DNA of 64,000 bases, from positions 1-64,000 of the forward strand of contig JABMOM010000038.1 in the NCBI GenBank assembly GCA_013204105.1, read 5' to 3'. How positions within the stretch are numbered: the stretch's first letter is position 1; the number at the start of each line of letters is the position of its first letter. The position numbers and the translations under genes are program-made. Below, piece by piece: positions 45,241 through 53,793 of the stretch. This DNA comes from Flavobacteriales bacterium (GTDB lineage: Bacteria > Bacteroidota > Bacteroidia > Flavobacteriales_G > Salibacteraceae). A model generated the notes under the pieces. It ran no database searches and was not told where the DNA came from. It saw only the letters and a list, made by a program, of their open reading frames with translations.

Positions 45241-46734
45241 ATGGGGGTGATTCGAAGACAAAGTGCCTTCTCAAGCATTGCCATGTACATTGGCATTGCT
45301 TTAGGATTTGTGCTTTCACTGTTCGTCTATCCGCGTTATTTGGTGGCAGAAGAGATTGGCCTTGTACGGGTGTTGGTTGATATGGCGAAGCTTATTTCGC
45401 CATTCTTGCTCCTAGGTATTCCCGGTACGTTTGTACGCTACTATCCCTATTTCTCGAAGGATGAGAATGCTGCGGCAGCATTTCGTTACCTATCCCTCTT
45501 GGTAACGGGTGTCGGAACAATTTTCGCCTTACTCCTTTTCTACTTTCTTGAGCCGATATTGGTGGCCTCCTTTGCCGAGAAGTCCCCGCTCCTCAGCGAA
45601 TTTTTTGTTTGGTTGCCCATTCTGATCTTTCTCGTGGGTGGTATTTCCTTGTTACGGGCTTATTATCGATCTGATTTCAACATCACTATTCCCAATGTCT
45701 ATGAGGTAATCGTTCTCAAAGTGTTCTTTATAGGAGCCGTCTTGGTGTATTTCTATATGGACCTTTCTGTAGACTGGCTGGTCTACATGTACATTTTCTC
45801 ACATGCGCTGATATTTCTGGGGTTACTGATCACATACGCCCGAAACGGCCGATTGCGATTGAACAAAAATCTGAGCTTGATTGATCCGAAACTCCGCAAG
45901 GAGATGATTACTTATGGCTTGTTTGTCATTGCCAATATGGTCAGTGGATCCATGATAGTAAATATCGACTCTTGGATGCTTGCTTCGCTTTCAGGGTTGT
46001 CTGCAACGGGCATCTATGCTATCGCTCTTTCGATCGGAATGGTCATAGAATTACCCAGACGCTCCATCACGCAGATCGCCGTTCCAGTGATTGCGAATGC
46101 TTGGAAGAACAATAACATGGATAACATCCGCGATATTTACCACAAAACCAGCTTGAACCAGCTGATTGCAGGTGGCGTTATCTTTATTTTGGTTTGGACA
46201 AACGTTGATGACCTTTTCAGACTAATCCCCAATGGAGAGTTGTACAGTGCTGGTAAATGGGTCGTCTTCTTTATTGGAATATCAAAGCTCTTTTCGATCG
46301 CTACAGGATGTAACATTGAGATTCTACAAGTGTCGGAGCACTATCGCTATAGCTTGTGGACGCGAATTATCTTGATTGCGACGGCGATCGTCACGAACCT
46401 TTATTTTATTCCAAGGTATGGCATCACAGGAGCCGCAATAGCTACTGCGATCTCTTTCTTATCCAATAACATCATCCTGTACCTTATCGTTTGGATCAAA
46501 CTTGGACTGCAACCTTTCAAACGGACTAACCTCTATGCGCTTCTTTGGTTAGGGATCATGTACCTAATTGCCGCATACCTGCCTTACCCCTTTGAACATC
46601 CCCTGGTACTGATGGGTCTCCGTACCGTTGTTGTGGGTGCGTTGTTCCTGCTGATTGTTATGCGATTTGACTTTTCTGAGGACCTCAAGCAATTTATACT
46701 ACTAGCACTGAAAAAGGCTGGACTCAGGAAGTAG
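45241..46734 (+). CDS. Wzx-like oligosaccharide flippase (MATE/MOP superfamily)
   Basis: 497 residues, about 12-14 transmembrane helices, beginning RRQSAFSSIAMYIGIALGFVLSLFVYPRYLV and containing GIPGTFVRYYP and YGLFVIANMVSG, IPRYGITGAAIATAIS. These are typical of polysaccharide-export flippases, which move lipid-linked glycan units from the cytoplasmic to the outer face of the inner membrane. It starts 2 bases after the deacetylase gene and overlaps the convergent third sulfotransferase by 11 bases. Its presence shows the locus handles an exported glycan or glycolipid. Confidence 0.9.
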   Translation: MGVIRRQSAFSSIAMYIGIALGFVLSLFVYPRYLVAEEIGLVRVLVDMAKLISPFLLLGIPGTFVRYYPYFSKDENAAAAFRYLSLLVTGVGTIFALLLFYFLEPILVASFAEKSPLLSEFFVWLPILIFLVGGISLLRAYYRSDFNITIPNVYEVIVLKVFFIGAVLVYFYMDLSVDWLVYMYIFSHALIFLGLLITYARNGRLRLNKNLSLIDPKLRKEMITYGLFVIANMVSGSMIVNIDSWMLASLSGLSATGIYAIALSIGMVIELPRRSITQIAVPVIANAWKNNNMDNIRDIYHKTSLNQLIAGGVIFILVWTNVDDLFRLIPNGELYSAGKWVVFFIGISKLFSIATGCNIEILQVSEHYRYSLWTRIILIATAIVTNLYFIPRYGITGAAIATAISFLSNNIILYLIVWIKLGLQPFKRTNLYALLWLGIMYLIAAYLPYPFEHPLVLMGLRTVVVGALFLLIVMRFDFSEDLKQFILLALKKAGLRK

Positions 46735-47716
46735 GGTAGTCATACTCTGCCATGTAGCTGCGCAAAGCCGTATTGAGACGGGAGATCTCTTCGCCATTGA
46801 AGCTGTCTTTATAGCGTCCGATGTGATGTGCGCTTAGGTCGATCTCCAACATATCTGCTTCCAATGTGATTCCTACAAAGGCGCACACCTTGGTCAAAAC
46901 TCCCTGCGGATCCTGCACTAGATCTTCAAATCGGATTTCCAAATAACGATCAGGATCGATGGAACTGCGTTGCTCCCTCCACGTGTCCATTACGCCAGCA
47001 TACCACGGAAGGAGATGGTCTAAGTGGGTAGGTGCCCAACGTTGCGTCTGGAGGGAACTGATTACGTCTCGGGGGTCTCGCACGATGTGGAGCATCTTCC
47101 CAGACGGCACGAGCGATAGCAGGTCATGGGCCACTAGGAGGTTGTGGGTGTTGTCTTCTTGAAAGATGTGTTTTCCTTGCTCTTTTCGAATCGCATCCGT
47201 ACATGCTTGAATAAATTGGGCAACGACAGGTTGCAAGCTTGAGGCATTCATGGGAGGCGCGAAGTACATCTCATTCTGCTCGACGTTTTCTTTCGAGCCT
47301 GGCCAAACACCACTATAGCTGAATAATCGAATGTCATTGATGAAAGCGTCAATCAAGTTGGCGTAACCTGGAATCCATTTGCTCAGTTCCCATCCCGCAT
47401 AGGGTGGAGGGGTGTAAGCCAGCCCAGTTGGGTCTTTTGTCTTTGCGGTTTCGGTATTGGCGGCCTTGCTTGCATCGACCACGCTCAAGGATCGCAGAAA
47501 GTTTTCTAGGCGTTTGATCTGCTTGTCTGCTCTATAGGGAGACCACAAGGCTGGATAGGAGCGATAAAAATCGATGACCCCGTCAGGGTCGATGATGAAG
47601 CGATATTCAAAGGGAAGGGAGGCAATCGCAGAATGGCGGGACATGATCTTTTTCAAGATGTTCGTGCCCGATCTTCCGGTACCCGTGATGAACAGTGTAT
47701 CGATCTGTTCGCGCAT
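46724..47716 (-). CDS. Sulfotransferase family protein (third of three)
   Basis: 330 residues from the ATG at 47716, which shares a base with the previous stop (TGATG); an upstream TTG at 47728 is less likely. PAPS loop ITGTGRSGTNILKKIM at the very N-terminus and LHIVRDPRDVISSLQTQRW for the 3'-phosphate site; EIRFEDLVQDPQGVL is another family landmark. This one is closer to classic sulfotransferases (RDPRD) than the other two. Last gene of the YfhO-to-sulfotransferase operon. Confidence 0.88.
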   Translation of the reverse strand: MREQIDTLFITGTGRSGTNILKKIMSRHSAIASLPFEYRFIIDPDGVIDFYRSYPALWSPYRADKQIKRLENFLRSLSVVDASKAANTETAKTKDPTGLAYTPPPYAGWELSKWIPGYANLIDAFINDIRLFSYSGVWPGSKENVEQNEMYFAPPMNASSLQPVVAQFIQACTDAIRKEQGKHIFQEDNTHNLLVAHDLLSLVPSGKMLHIVRDPRDVISSLQTQRWAPTHLDHLLPWYAGVMDTWREQRSSIDPDRYLEIRFEDLVQDPQGVLTKVCAFVGITLEADMLEIDLSAHHIGRYKDSFNGEEISRLNTALRSYMAEYDYPTS

Positions 47717-48363
47717 CAGATGATCCAACGGATTACTTCAAAGGCCTCCGCAAATTCTACGTTGGCCTGCAGGCCCCGATAGTTGGCTACACCACGGATC
47801 AATTTGTCCTTCGCATAAAGTCGCTTTGATTGAGACTTGTAACACTCCATGGCGGCTACCTTTTTCGCGACGTCTGATTCGTTGAGTTCGATAAAGCACT
47901 GCGAGGCGAATTGGAAATTGTTCCAAATGAATTCATACCCAAGAAGGGTAGTGTTTTTAAAAGCACGCTTAGCTTCCATGCTCACCGTTCCATGATCCTG
48001 ATGGATGTCGTAGCTCGATGGACAAAATACGAGGTCAGGTTTGTACTCCTTGTTCAAGCGAACCATGCTCTCGAGTATTTCTTGTCGGTCGCGCGGGAAG
48101 TAGCGGACTTTGAAGTCGAGGATGACCAAATCTTCTGATAGAATGCCCAAGGTGCTAGTGGCAGCCTTCACTTCGTGCGACAGCACATCAGACGGAAATC
48201 CTTCTGGAACCGATTCCTCACAGGTGGAAAAAGCCACGTAAATCACTTTTTTTCCAAGTGATAGGAGTTTATGGATGGTACCACCACAGCCGAGTTCGCC
48301 GTCATCGGTATGCGGTGCCAGGACCAAGACGGTATCGAATGCATTAAGTGCTGAAGTCTTCAT
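47716..48363 (-). CDS. PIG-L/LmbE-family N-deacetylase
   Basis: 215 residues. Zinc/catalytic motif APHTDDGELGCGGT (16-29) and YDIHQDHG later in the sequence are the two hallmarks of the family, which removes N-acetyl groups from GlcNAc derivatives and related amino sugars. It overlaps the formyltransferase gene by 20 bases, so the two products likely act in sequence: removal of one acyl group and addition of another on an amino sugar. That pairing is inference. Confidence 0.9.
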   Translation of the reverse strand: MKTSALNAFDTVLVLAPHTDDGELGCGGTIHKLLSLGKKVIYVAFSTCEESVPEGFPSDVLSHEVKAATSTLGILSEDLVILDFKVRYFPRDRQEILESMVRLNKEYKPDLVFCPSSYDIHQDHGTVSMEAKRAFKNTTLLGYEFIWNNFQFASQCFIELNESDVAKKVAAMECYKSQSKRLYAKDKLIRGVANYRGLQANVEFAEAFEVIRWII

Positions 48364-49657
48364 AAGCGGTGTCGAATTCGTTGCAAACTTCTCGAAAACC
48401 CACCTTGCGTAGGTCCGATGTTAAGTTCTCTTGTGACAATATTCGGAAAGTTTCGTCGGCTATCTCTGCTTCCATGCGGAGAGTTACGTAGACGGCTATG
48501 TTGATGGTTCTACTTTCGAGGTCGGCTTGCGCAACGATTTCTGCGGCTTCCTTGGCACTCTCTACAACGATTTGAGGAACCTCCAGAAGTCCATTGTGAT
48601 AGCGGTAGGGTTGGGTATCCATCAAGTTGAGCGAGGATACATACCTGAATTCTTTGCTTGAAACGGCCAGAACATTTTTACGCAACAGGGCCTCCATGAT
48701 CGGGAAGTGCTCTTCTAGATCGACCTGAGGATAAAGCAGAATCCCTTGCTCTGTCCTATCGCCTATACTATTCCTAAGTTCTTTTCTCTGAATTGCATCC
48801 CCTCCTGTCAAGGTAGTCTTGAATCGATATATGTCAGGGATGTTAAGCACTGAGAGGGGAGTGTCGTCGGAAGAAAGCACATCACCTTTGGGAGTGATCA
48901 CGCAAAGGCGTACCCCAGGAGCGTACAAAGCTTGAGGGGGCTGGCGATGCCCTCGAAAAGGCGGAAAGTCCATGGCGCGCACAAAACGTTCCTTTTGTTC
49001 AGGGAGCCAATCCCATTGCAGCTGGCCGCCGAATGGCTCGCCACGCAATTGATACGTAGCATCCGTTGCTGACTGTTCTTCGAGCTTCAAAAGGCCATTG
49101 TCAAAATTGGGCAACGCGCGTTCAAACATGCGTTTGCCGGCAAACATCAATTTAATGTAGAGCGTGTAGGCGTTGTCTTCGGATTCGATCGCCACCTTTT
49201 CCTGATCTGCGATGGGACCATTATCAACGCCGGTTTCCATTTTGTGCAGGGTGATGCCGCAGTAGGGTTCTCCCTTGATGATGGACCACGGTATTGGCCG
49301 CGATCCTCGATTCTTGGGGAGGTAGGCCGTATGGAAGTTGAATATCCCTTGCCTTGGGATGCCGAGGACTTCAGCTTTGAACAATTCACTCCAAAAGCAG
49401 GAGAAAATCACATCTAATTGCAAGGAGCTCAACAGCTCCAGAGATTCCTCGGAATTGACTTTCATTCCGAAGTGAACAGGAATACCATGCGATTGCGCTA
49501 AAGTTGCGAGAGAGCGGTGGCCAAGGTCTTCATGCCAAATGCCCATGCCTGGCTCGTCATCCCTACTGAAAACACCGAGTACTTCATGCCCTTGTTCCAG
49601 CAAGGTGTCTAATAGGATGCAACTCAGCTCCTTGCTCCCTATGACAACCGTTCTCAT
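48344..49657 (-). CDS. Formyltransferase-domain protein with an additional C-terminal domain
   Basis: 437 residues from ATG 49657, which overlaps the upstream glycosyltransferase stop by 4 bases; the longer frame to 49840 runs back into that gene. The N-terminal domain (1 to about 260) is a 10-formyl-THF formyltransferase: N107 and H109 in FNFHTAYLPKNRG and D145 in GVDNGPIA match the catalytic Asn-His-Asp. The C-terminal ~170 residues are not part of that family; the block GILLYPQVDLEEHFP..ALLRKNVLAVSSKEF looks like the final strand and helix of NodB-type deacetylases, and YRYHNGLLEVP is also reminiscent. Probable role: N-formylation of an amino sugar nucleotide. Confidence 0.82.
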   Translation of the reverse strand: MRTVVIGSKELSCILLDTLLEQGHEVLGVFSRDDEPGMGIWHEDLGHRSLATLAQSHGIPVHFGMKVNSEESLELLSSLQLDVIFSCFWSELFKAEVLGIPRQGIFNFHTAYLPKNRGSRPIPWSIIKGEPYCGITLHKMETGVDNGPIADQEKVAIESEDNAYTLYIKLMFAGKRMFERALPNFDNGLLKLEEQSATDATYQLRGEPFGGQLQWDWLPEQKERFVRAMDFPPFRGHRQPPQALYAPGVRLCVITPKGDVLSSDDTPLSVLNIPDIYRFKTTLTGGDAIQRKELRNSIGDRTEQGILLYPQVDLEEHFPIMEALLRKNVLAVSSKEFRYVSSLNLMDTQPYRYHNGLLEVPQIVVESAKEAAEIVAQADLESRTINIAVYVTLRMEAEIADETFRILSQENLTSDLRKVGFREVCNEFDTAYEDFST

Positions 49658-50952
49658 TGAGCAATGCGGTTGAGGAGTGATGCAAGCACCGATGTGCTTC
49701 CCTTTCGGCTGAATTGTTTGAACTTGTCGTTCCCTGTGACCATGGGCGAGGGGTGGGTCTGGTATTCTTGAAAGTAACGGACCAACCAGTCTTTTATGCG
49801 ATCTGTATCGGCGTAGTCGATCATGGGTTCTTTGCCACAATCCATGAGAATGTCGGCAGCATTGCCATCTATAGGGCCGATGCTAAGAATGGGCCTGCGC
49901 GAAGCAAGGTATTCGAAGAGTTTTCCCGTTAGGATGCTCTTGTTGCCGCTGTCTTGAGGAATGGGTAAGAGCAAGGCCTGGGATGCCATCATTCGTTCGA
50001 TTGCCTCCTTATGCGGAACAAACGGTAATAATTCCACCATGCCCATGATTCCCGCCTCTGAAAGACCCTGCCTCACCTCATCAGCGATGTTACCGGTAAT
50101 CCTGAGTTTGAAGTTCGACTTGAAGGCTTCGTTTTCATCTGCGAGTGATGCGATGGCTCGCCAAAGGGCGGTGACGTTTTGAAAGGCCTTGAGGTTTCCG
50201 ACGTATGAGAGTGTAAATTCCTTGTAGGGAGTGGGGTTGAGGTGTAGGATGTCTTCTTCGTCGTAGCCATTTGGAATGAACACAATCTCTTTTGCACGCG
50301 CTTGAAATTCCGCCTTCAAACCAGGAGATGCCACTACCATTGCGCTTGCTGTGCTAGCGACCATGTCTTCCAGGTCTTGATCTCGTTGTCGCGTACTTTC
50401 CGTCCGGTTTAGGAAGGCGTTGTAATAGATATTGGTCCAGGGATCACGAAAATCTGCGATCCATGGAATGCCATTTTCCCGATGCAGTCGCTCACCTACC
50501 AGGTGCGTGCTGTGCGGTGGTCCGGTGGTAATGATGACCGCCGGTTTTTCGACCTTGATAATGCGGAGTGCTTCGGGTAGAGAATAGATGTTCCATCCTA
50601 CCCGTGCATCAGGCACAAAGAGGTTTGCGCGGACATAGTTGGAAAAACGCGCAAAGAAGCCTTGCTTGCCTTTGATGTTTCCCATGCCCACCTCGATGCT
50701 TTTACCTTTTTTACCCCTCAAGGCATTGTAGATCGCGAAGGGTTCGAGTGTGGCGGTCTTGTGCACCATTAAGTCGGGAGGAATGTCCCCAGAAAGGCTT
50801 TCGTCTTGAGAAGGGTAACTTCCATTGCGAACGGTGACGACGATGGGTTCCCAGCCTTCGTCAGGCAGGTATTTGCAAAACTTCAACCAACGCTGTACGC
50901 CGGGCCCGGAACCCGGTGGCCAATAGTACGTCAGTATCAGTGCTTTTTTCAA
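49654..50952 (-). CDS. GT4-family glycosyltransferase
   Basis: 432 residues with the GT-B layout. N-terminal LILTYYWPPGSGPGVQRWLKF, then ITTGPPHSTHLVG, WIADFRDPW, and C-terminal nucleotide-sugar domain FIPNGYDEEDI, LSYVGNL, LTGKLFEYLASRRPIL. The form is familiar from Bacteroidota cell-surface loci. It is the only evident glycosyltransferase of this locus, so the backbone sugars must be assembled by enzymes encoded elsewhere. It begins 6 bases after the YfhO-like gene. Confidence 0.9.
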   Translation of the reverse strand: MKKALILTYYWPPGSGPGVQRWLKFCKYLPDEGWEPIVVTVRNGSYPSQDESLSGDIPPDLMVHKTATLEPFAIYNALRGKKGKSIEVGMGNIKGKQGFFARFSNYVRANLFVPDARVGWNIYSLPEALRIIKVEKPAVIITTGPPHSTHLVGERLHRENGIPWIADFRDPWTNIYYNAFLNRTESTRQRDQDLEDMVASTASAMVVASPGLKAEFQARAKEIVFIPNGYDEEDILHLNPTPYKEFTLSYVGNLKAFQNVTALWRAIASLADENEAFKSNFKLRITGNIADEVRQGLSEAGIMGMVELLPFVPHKEAIERMMASQALLLPIPQDSGNKSILTGKLFEYLASRRPILSIGPIDGNAADILMDCGKEPMIDYADTDRIKDWLVRYFQEYQTHPSPMVTGNDKFKQFSRKGSTSVLASLLNRIAQ

Positions 50953-50958
50953 TGGGGA

Positions 50959-53457
50959 TCAGTCCTCGCGTTGTTTCTTAAGGTGAAAATAGATCAGTCC
51001 GCCGGCAAATAGCAGGAACAACACGGATCCGGCCAATGATACATTCATACCCAGCCTGAAAGAGCTCGGGTTAAAACGCATTTCCACCACATGCTCTCCT
51101 GATGGAATCTTAATAGCACGGAGCACATAGTTGACACGCTCAATTTCTGCTGGCTCACCATCGATGGTTGCTTCCCAGCCATTTCCGTAGTAGACCTCCG
51201 AAAAGACTCCAAGACCATCTTGGTCATTTTTCGAGGTGTACTTCAAGAACTTCGGAGACAAATCCGTCAATTGAATCGATGCGTTTGTTGACTTTCCAAA
51301 ATTGTATCCGTACAGTGAGGCTTCATACTCTGCGCTCACGATGGCTGTTTTATTGGGGTCGAATTGAGCCAATGCGGCCATCTCTTCGTCTGCTGTGCCT
51401 ACCTTTTGGATGTTTTCTACAAACCATGCATTTCCGCAGGCGGAACGATTCAATACTGCACCACCCGGGTTGTTTGCCTGCACGATGAAGTACTTCGTGT
51501 TCAGCATGTTGTAAACAGGCATTTGCTGGGCTACAGATGGGTTCATGATTACTTGATCACCCTGCTGCATCAGGCCACTGTTCAACTTTTGAAGCTGTGC
51601 ATTCAATTCATTTTCAATCAAATCCTGATAGCGCTGCAATTTGGCGGCGTGATGCCCTCCCACATTTTCGTGATGGTAGCAGGTCAGACCATCGGTCCAG
51701 GGACTTCGCGTTACATTAATGACCCGGTAATGCGGATCGGGATCTTGCAAGATGGCTTGATCGGCGAGGGATGGTCGGAATTTCTGATCAAAGTCGCGCT
51801 GGCTTACGAAGTCATCGTTGTTGAGGTAACGCTTACTTACGTGCCACATATCTGCCAAATAAACAAGGCCGATGATCATCACTACGGCTGTTAACTTCAT
51901 CTTGCCTTTATCGTGGTACCAGATTACAAATGCCGTCACCGCCATCACCAATGTACTGATGAACCAGTCTGACAAATACCTTGACTTCCGATCGGCAAGC
52001 AAGGCTTCGTAAATAGCATCGATGCCCCATGGCGAATTCTTTCCTTGGTAGCTGGCATCTTTCGGGCCTACCCAATCGTTGAGCAATCCGTAGAGGAAAA
52101 GCAAAAGCATCAATCCACCAGCAATGTATACGGTGTATTTCAAGGCTTTTTTCAATTCAGTCTTATCCACATCTCCGTTGAGGACGCGATGCAGTCCTAG
52201 TATTCCCATCAGGGGTATGGCCAATCCAGCAATGGCAAGTGCCATGGAAGGCGTACGAAACTTGTTGTACAGCGGAAAATAGTCGAATAGCAATCCGGTT
52301 ACGGCCTCAAAATGCCGTCCCCATGATATGACCAGCGACATGACAATGATGCTCAATAGCCAAGTGCGGGTCGGGCCTTTCAGAAGGAAAATGGAGAGGA
52401 TGAAAAGGAAGATGAAACCTGCTCCGAAATAGACCGTCCCTAGTAAAAATGGCTGATCACCGACGTACATCGGGCCTTGTGCTAGGATGCCTTCCTTCTG
52501 CTGTTTATTGAGCTGAAAGCTTTTGAGAGCTTCTTCCACGTTTCCACCTTCTGGAAGCGGCTCCCCGGTTCCACCGCCCATAAAGGAAGGAACTACCAAG
52601 GTCATGGTTTCTAAGGGGCCATAAGACCAGCGCATGGCATAATCTCGATCCAGACCGCCTTTGTCTTTGTCGTCTTTGCTGCTCAGCTCTGATTTTCCAC
52701 CTCGAATGGTTTCCTGGCTGTGCTCATAGGCATTGTAGAGTTTTGCCGTGTTTGGCAATAAGCCGCCAATTGCTGCCAGCGCCAAGATTCCAACGGCCTT
52801 TGCAAAATCAGGTAAGGTCTTTTCCTTGAACGCTTGGATCAGGTGGACAATGCCCACCACAATGGAAATCAACAAAAAGTAATACAGGATTTGGAAGTGG
52901 TTTCCATTGATCATTAGACCTACAAACACCAAGGTCATTAACGCACCGATCAATCGTTTTCGTCCCAAGGCCAACACAACACCGCCAACGGCCGGAGCCA
53001 TGTATCCGATCGAGACAACCTTGGTTACGTGACCCGCTACCAGCGATACAATGAGGTTCGTGGAAATGCCGTAGGTAAGGGATGCAGCTAGCGCAAGCCA
53101 AGGATTGACGCCCATGGCTACAAGCAGTATGAAGAAGCCGAGCATGGTGACGAACAGGACATTTGCAGTACGAGGGAAGGTTCTGCGCACCACTTTGTCT
53201 AGCAGGAGCGCGACGTTGGTGCTGTACTGCGTTCCGATATGAAACGCGGTCATACCGCTGAATACACGGGTGGTCCAAAGCGGCTCTTCCCCATTAGCAT
53301 CTCGATACTCTCGCATCTCTTTGGTTTGGGCAATGTTCTTTACGATGTCGTCTTGAACGAGTCGTTTTCCCTGCAATACAGGTGAACAATAAAGGATGGA
53401 TGTCAAGAGGATGACAACTACCGAGATGATGTGCGGAGAATACTTTTTCCAGTCCAT
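50959..53457 (-). CDS. YfhO-family polytopic membrane protein
   Basis: 832 residues, about 12-13 transmembrane helices with a large extracytoplasmic C-terminal domain and a last helix near the end (LGMNVSLAGSVLFLLFAGGLIYF). FSGMTAFHIGTQY, YGISTNLIVSLVAGHVTKV, INGNHFQILYYF, PLYNKFRTPSM and YYGNGWEATIDGE are recognisable family blocks. In Firmicutes YfhO takes part in glycosylating lipoteichoic acid; in Bacteroidota the family is widespread and its substrate is unknown. GT-C-like glycosyl transfer to an extracellular acceptor is likely. First gene of the minus-strand operon. Confidence 0.9.
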   Translation of the reverse strand: MDWKKYSPHIISVVVILLTSILYCSPVLQGKRLVQDDIVKNIAQTKEMREYRDANGEEPLWTTRVFSGMTAFHIGTQYSTNVALLLDKVVRRTFPRTANVLFVTMLGFFILLVAMGVNPWLALAASLTYGISTNLIVSLVAGHVTKVVSIGYMAPAVGGVVLALGRKRLIGALMTLVFVGLMINGNHFQILYYFLLISIVVGIVHLIQAFKEKTLPDFAKAVGILALAAIGGLLPNTAKLYNAYEHSQETIRGGKSELSSKDDKDKGGLDRDYAMRWSYGPLETMTLVVPSFMGGGTGEPLPEGGNVEEALKSFQLNKQQKEGILAQGPMYVGDQPFLLGTVYFGAGFIFLFILSIFLLKGPTRTWLLSIIVMSLVISWGRHFEAVTGLLFDYFPLYNKFRTPSMALAIAGLAIPLMGILGLHRVLNGDVDKTELKKALKYTVYIAGGLMLLLFLYGLLNDWVGPKDASYQGKNSPWGIDAIYEALLADRKSRYLSDWFISTLVMAVTAFVIWYHDKGKMKLTAVVMIIGLVYLADMWHVSKRYLNNDDFVSQRDFDQKFRPSLADQAILQDPDPHYRVINVTRSPWTDGLTCYHHENVGGHHAAKLQRYQDLIENELNAQLQKLNSGLMQQGDQVIMNPSVAQQMPVYNMLNTKYFIVQANNPGGAVLNRSACGNAWFVENIQKVGTADEEMAALAQFDPNKTAIVSAEYEASLYGYNFGKSTNASIQLTDLSPKFLKYTSKNDQDGLGVFSEVYYGNGWEATIDGEPAEIERVNYVLRAIKIPSGEHVVEMRFNPSSFRLGMNVSLAGSVLFLLFAGGLIYFHLKKQRED

Positions 53458-53535
53458 GGATGAATGTCTTTAAGAGGAAAACAAAGAAACCAAAAAAAGA
53501 AGGCAATGAAAGGAGAAGTTCAAGACACGAAAGCC

Positions 53536-53793
53536 TCAGACGTCCTCATAATCGACGTACTCTCCATCTTCCGAGGTGGATGATCCGTCGCCTTTCGGGG
53601 CCGTCTTTCGGATGGTTACTTCTCCCTCTTGATAGATCTTTTCCCCATCTTCACGCGTACGCATACGTTCTTGCATGCCTTCACTCGCCTTTTTTACAAA
53701 GTACTTCGCTGCCCATGGCAACAAGTAACGCGAGATAAGTCGCATAGCCAGGTAGATGATCAAGAAGATCCCTAGAATGCGTATTAATCCCAT
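53536..53793 (-). CDS. DUF4834 small membrane protein
   Basis: 85 residues. One transmembrane helix near the N-terminus (LIRILGIFLIIYLAMRLISRYLL) and a charged cytoplasmic tail (EGMQERMRTREDGEKIYQEGEVTIRK..., acidic C-terminus). Matches the Bacteroidota DUF4834 family. Function unknown. Its start codon overlaps the carB stop by 1 base (TAATG), so it is co-transcribed with carB. Confidence 0.82.
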   Translation of the reverse strand: MGLIRILGIFLIIYLAMRLISRYLLPWAAKYFVKKASEGMQERMRTREDGEKIYQEGEVTIRKTAPKGDGSSTSEDGEYVDYEDV

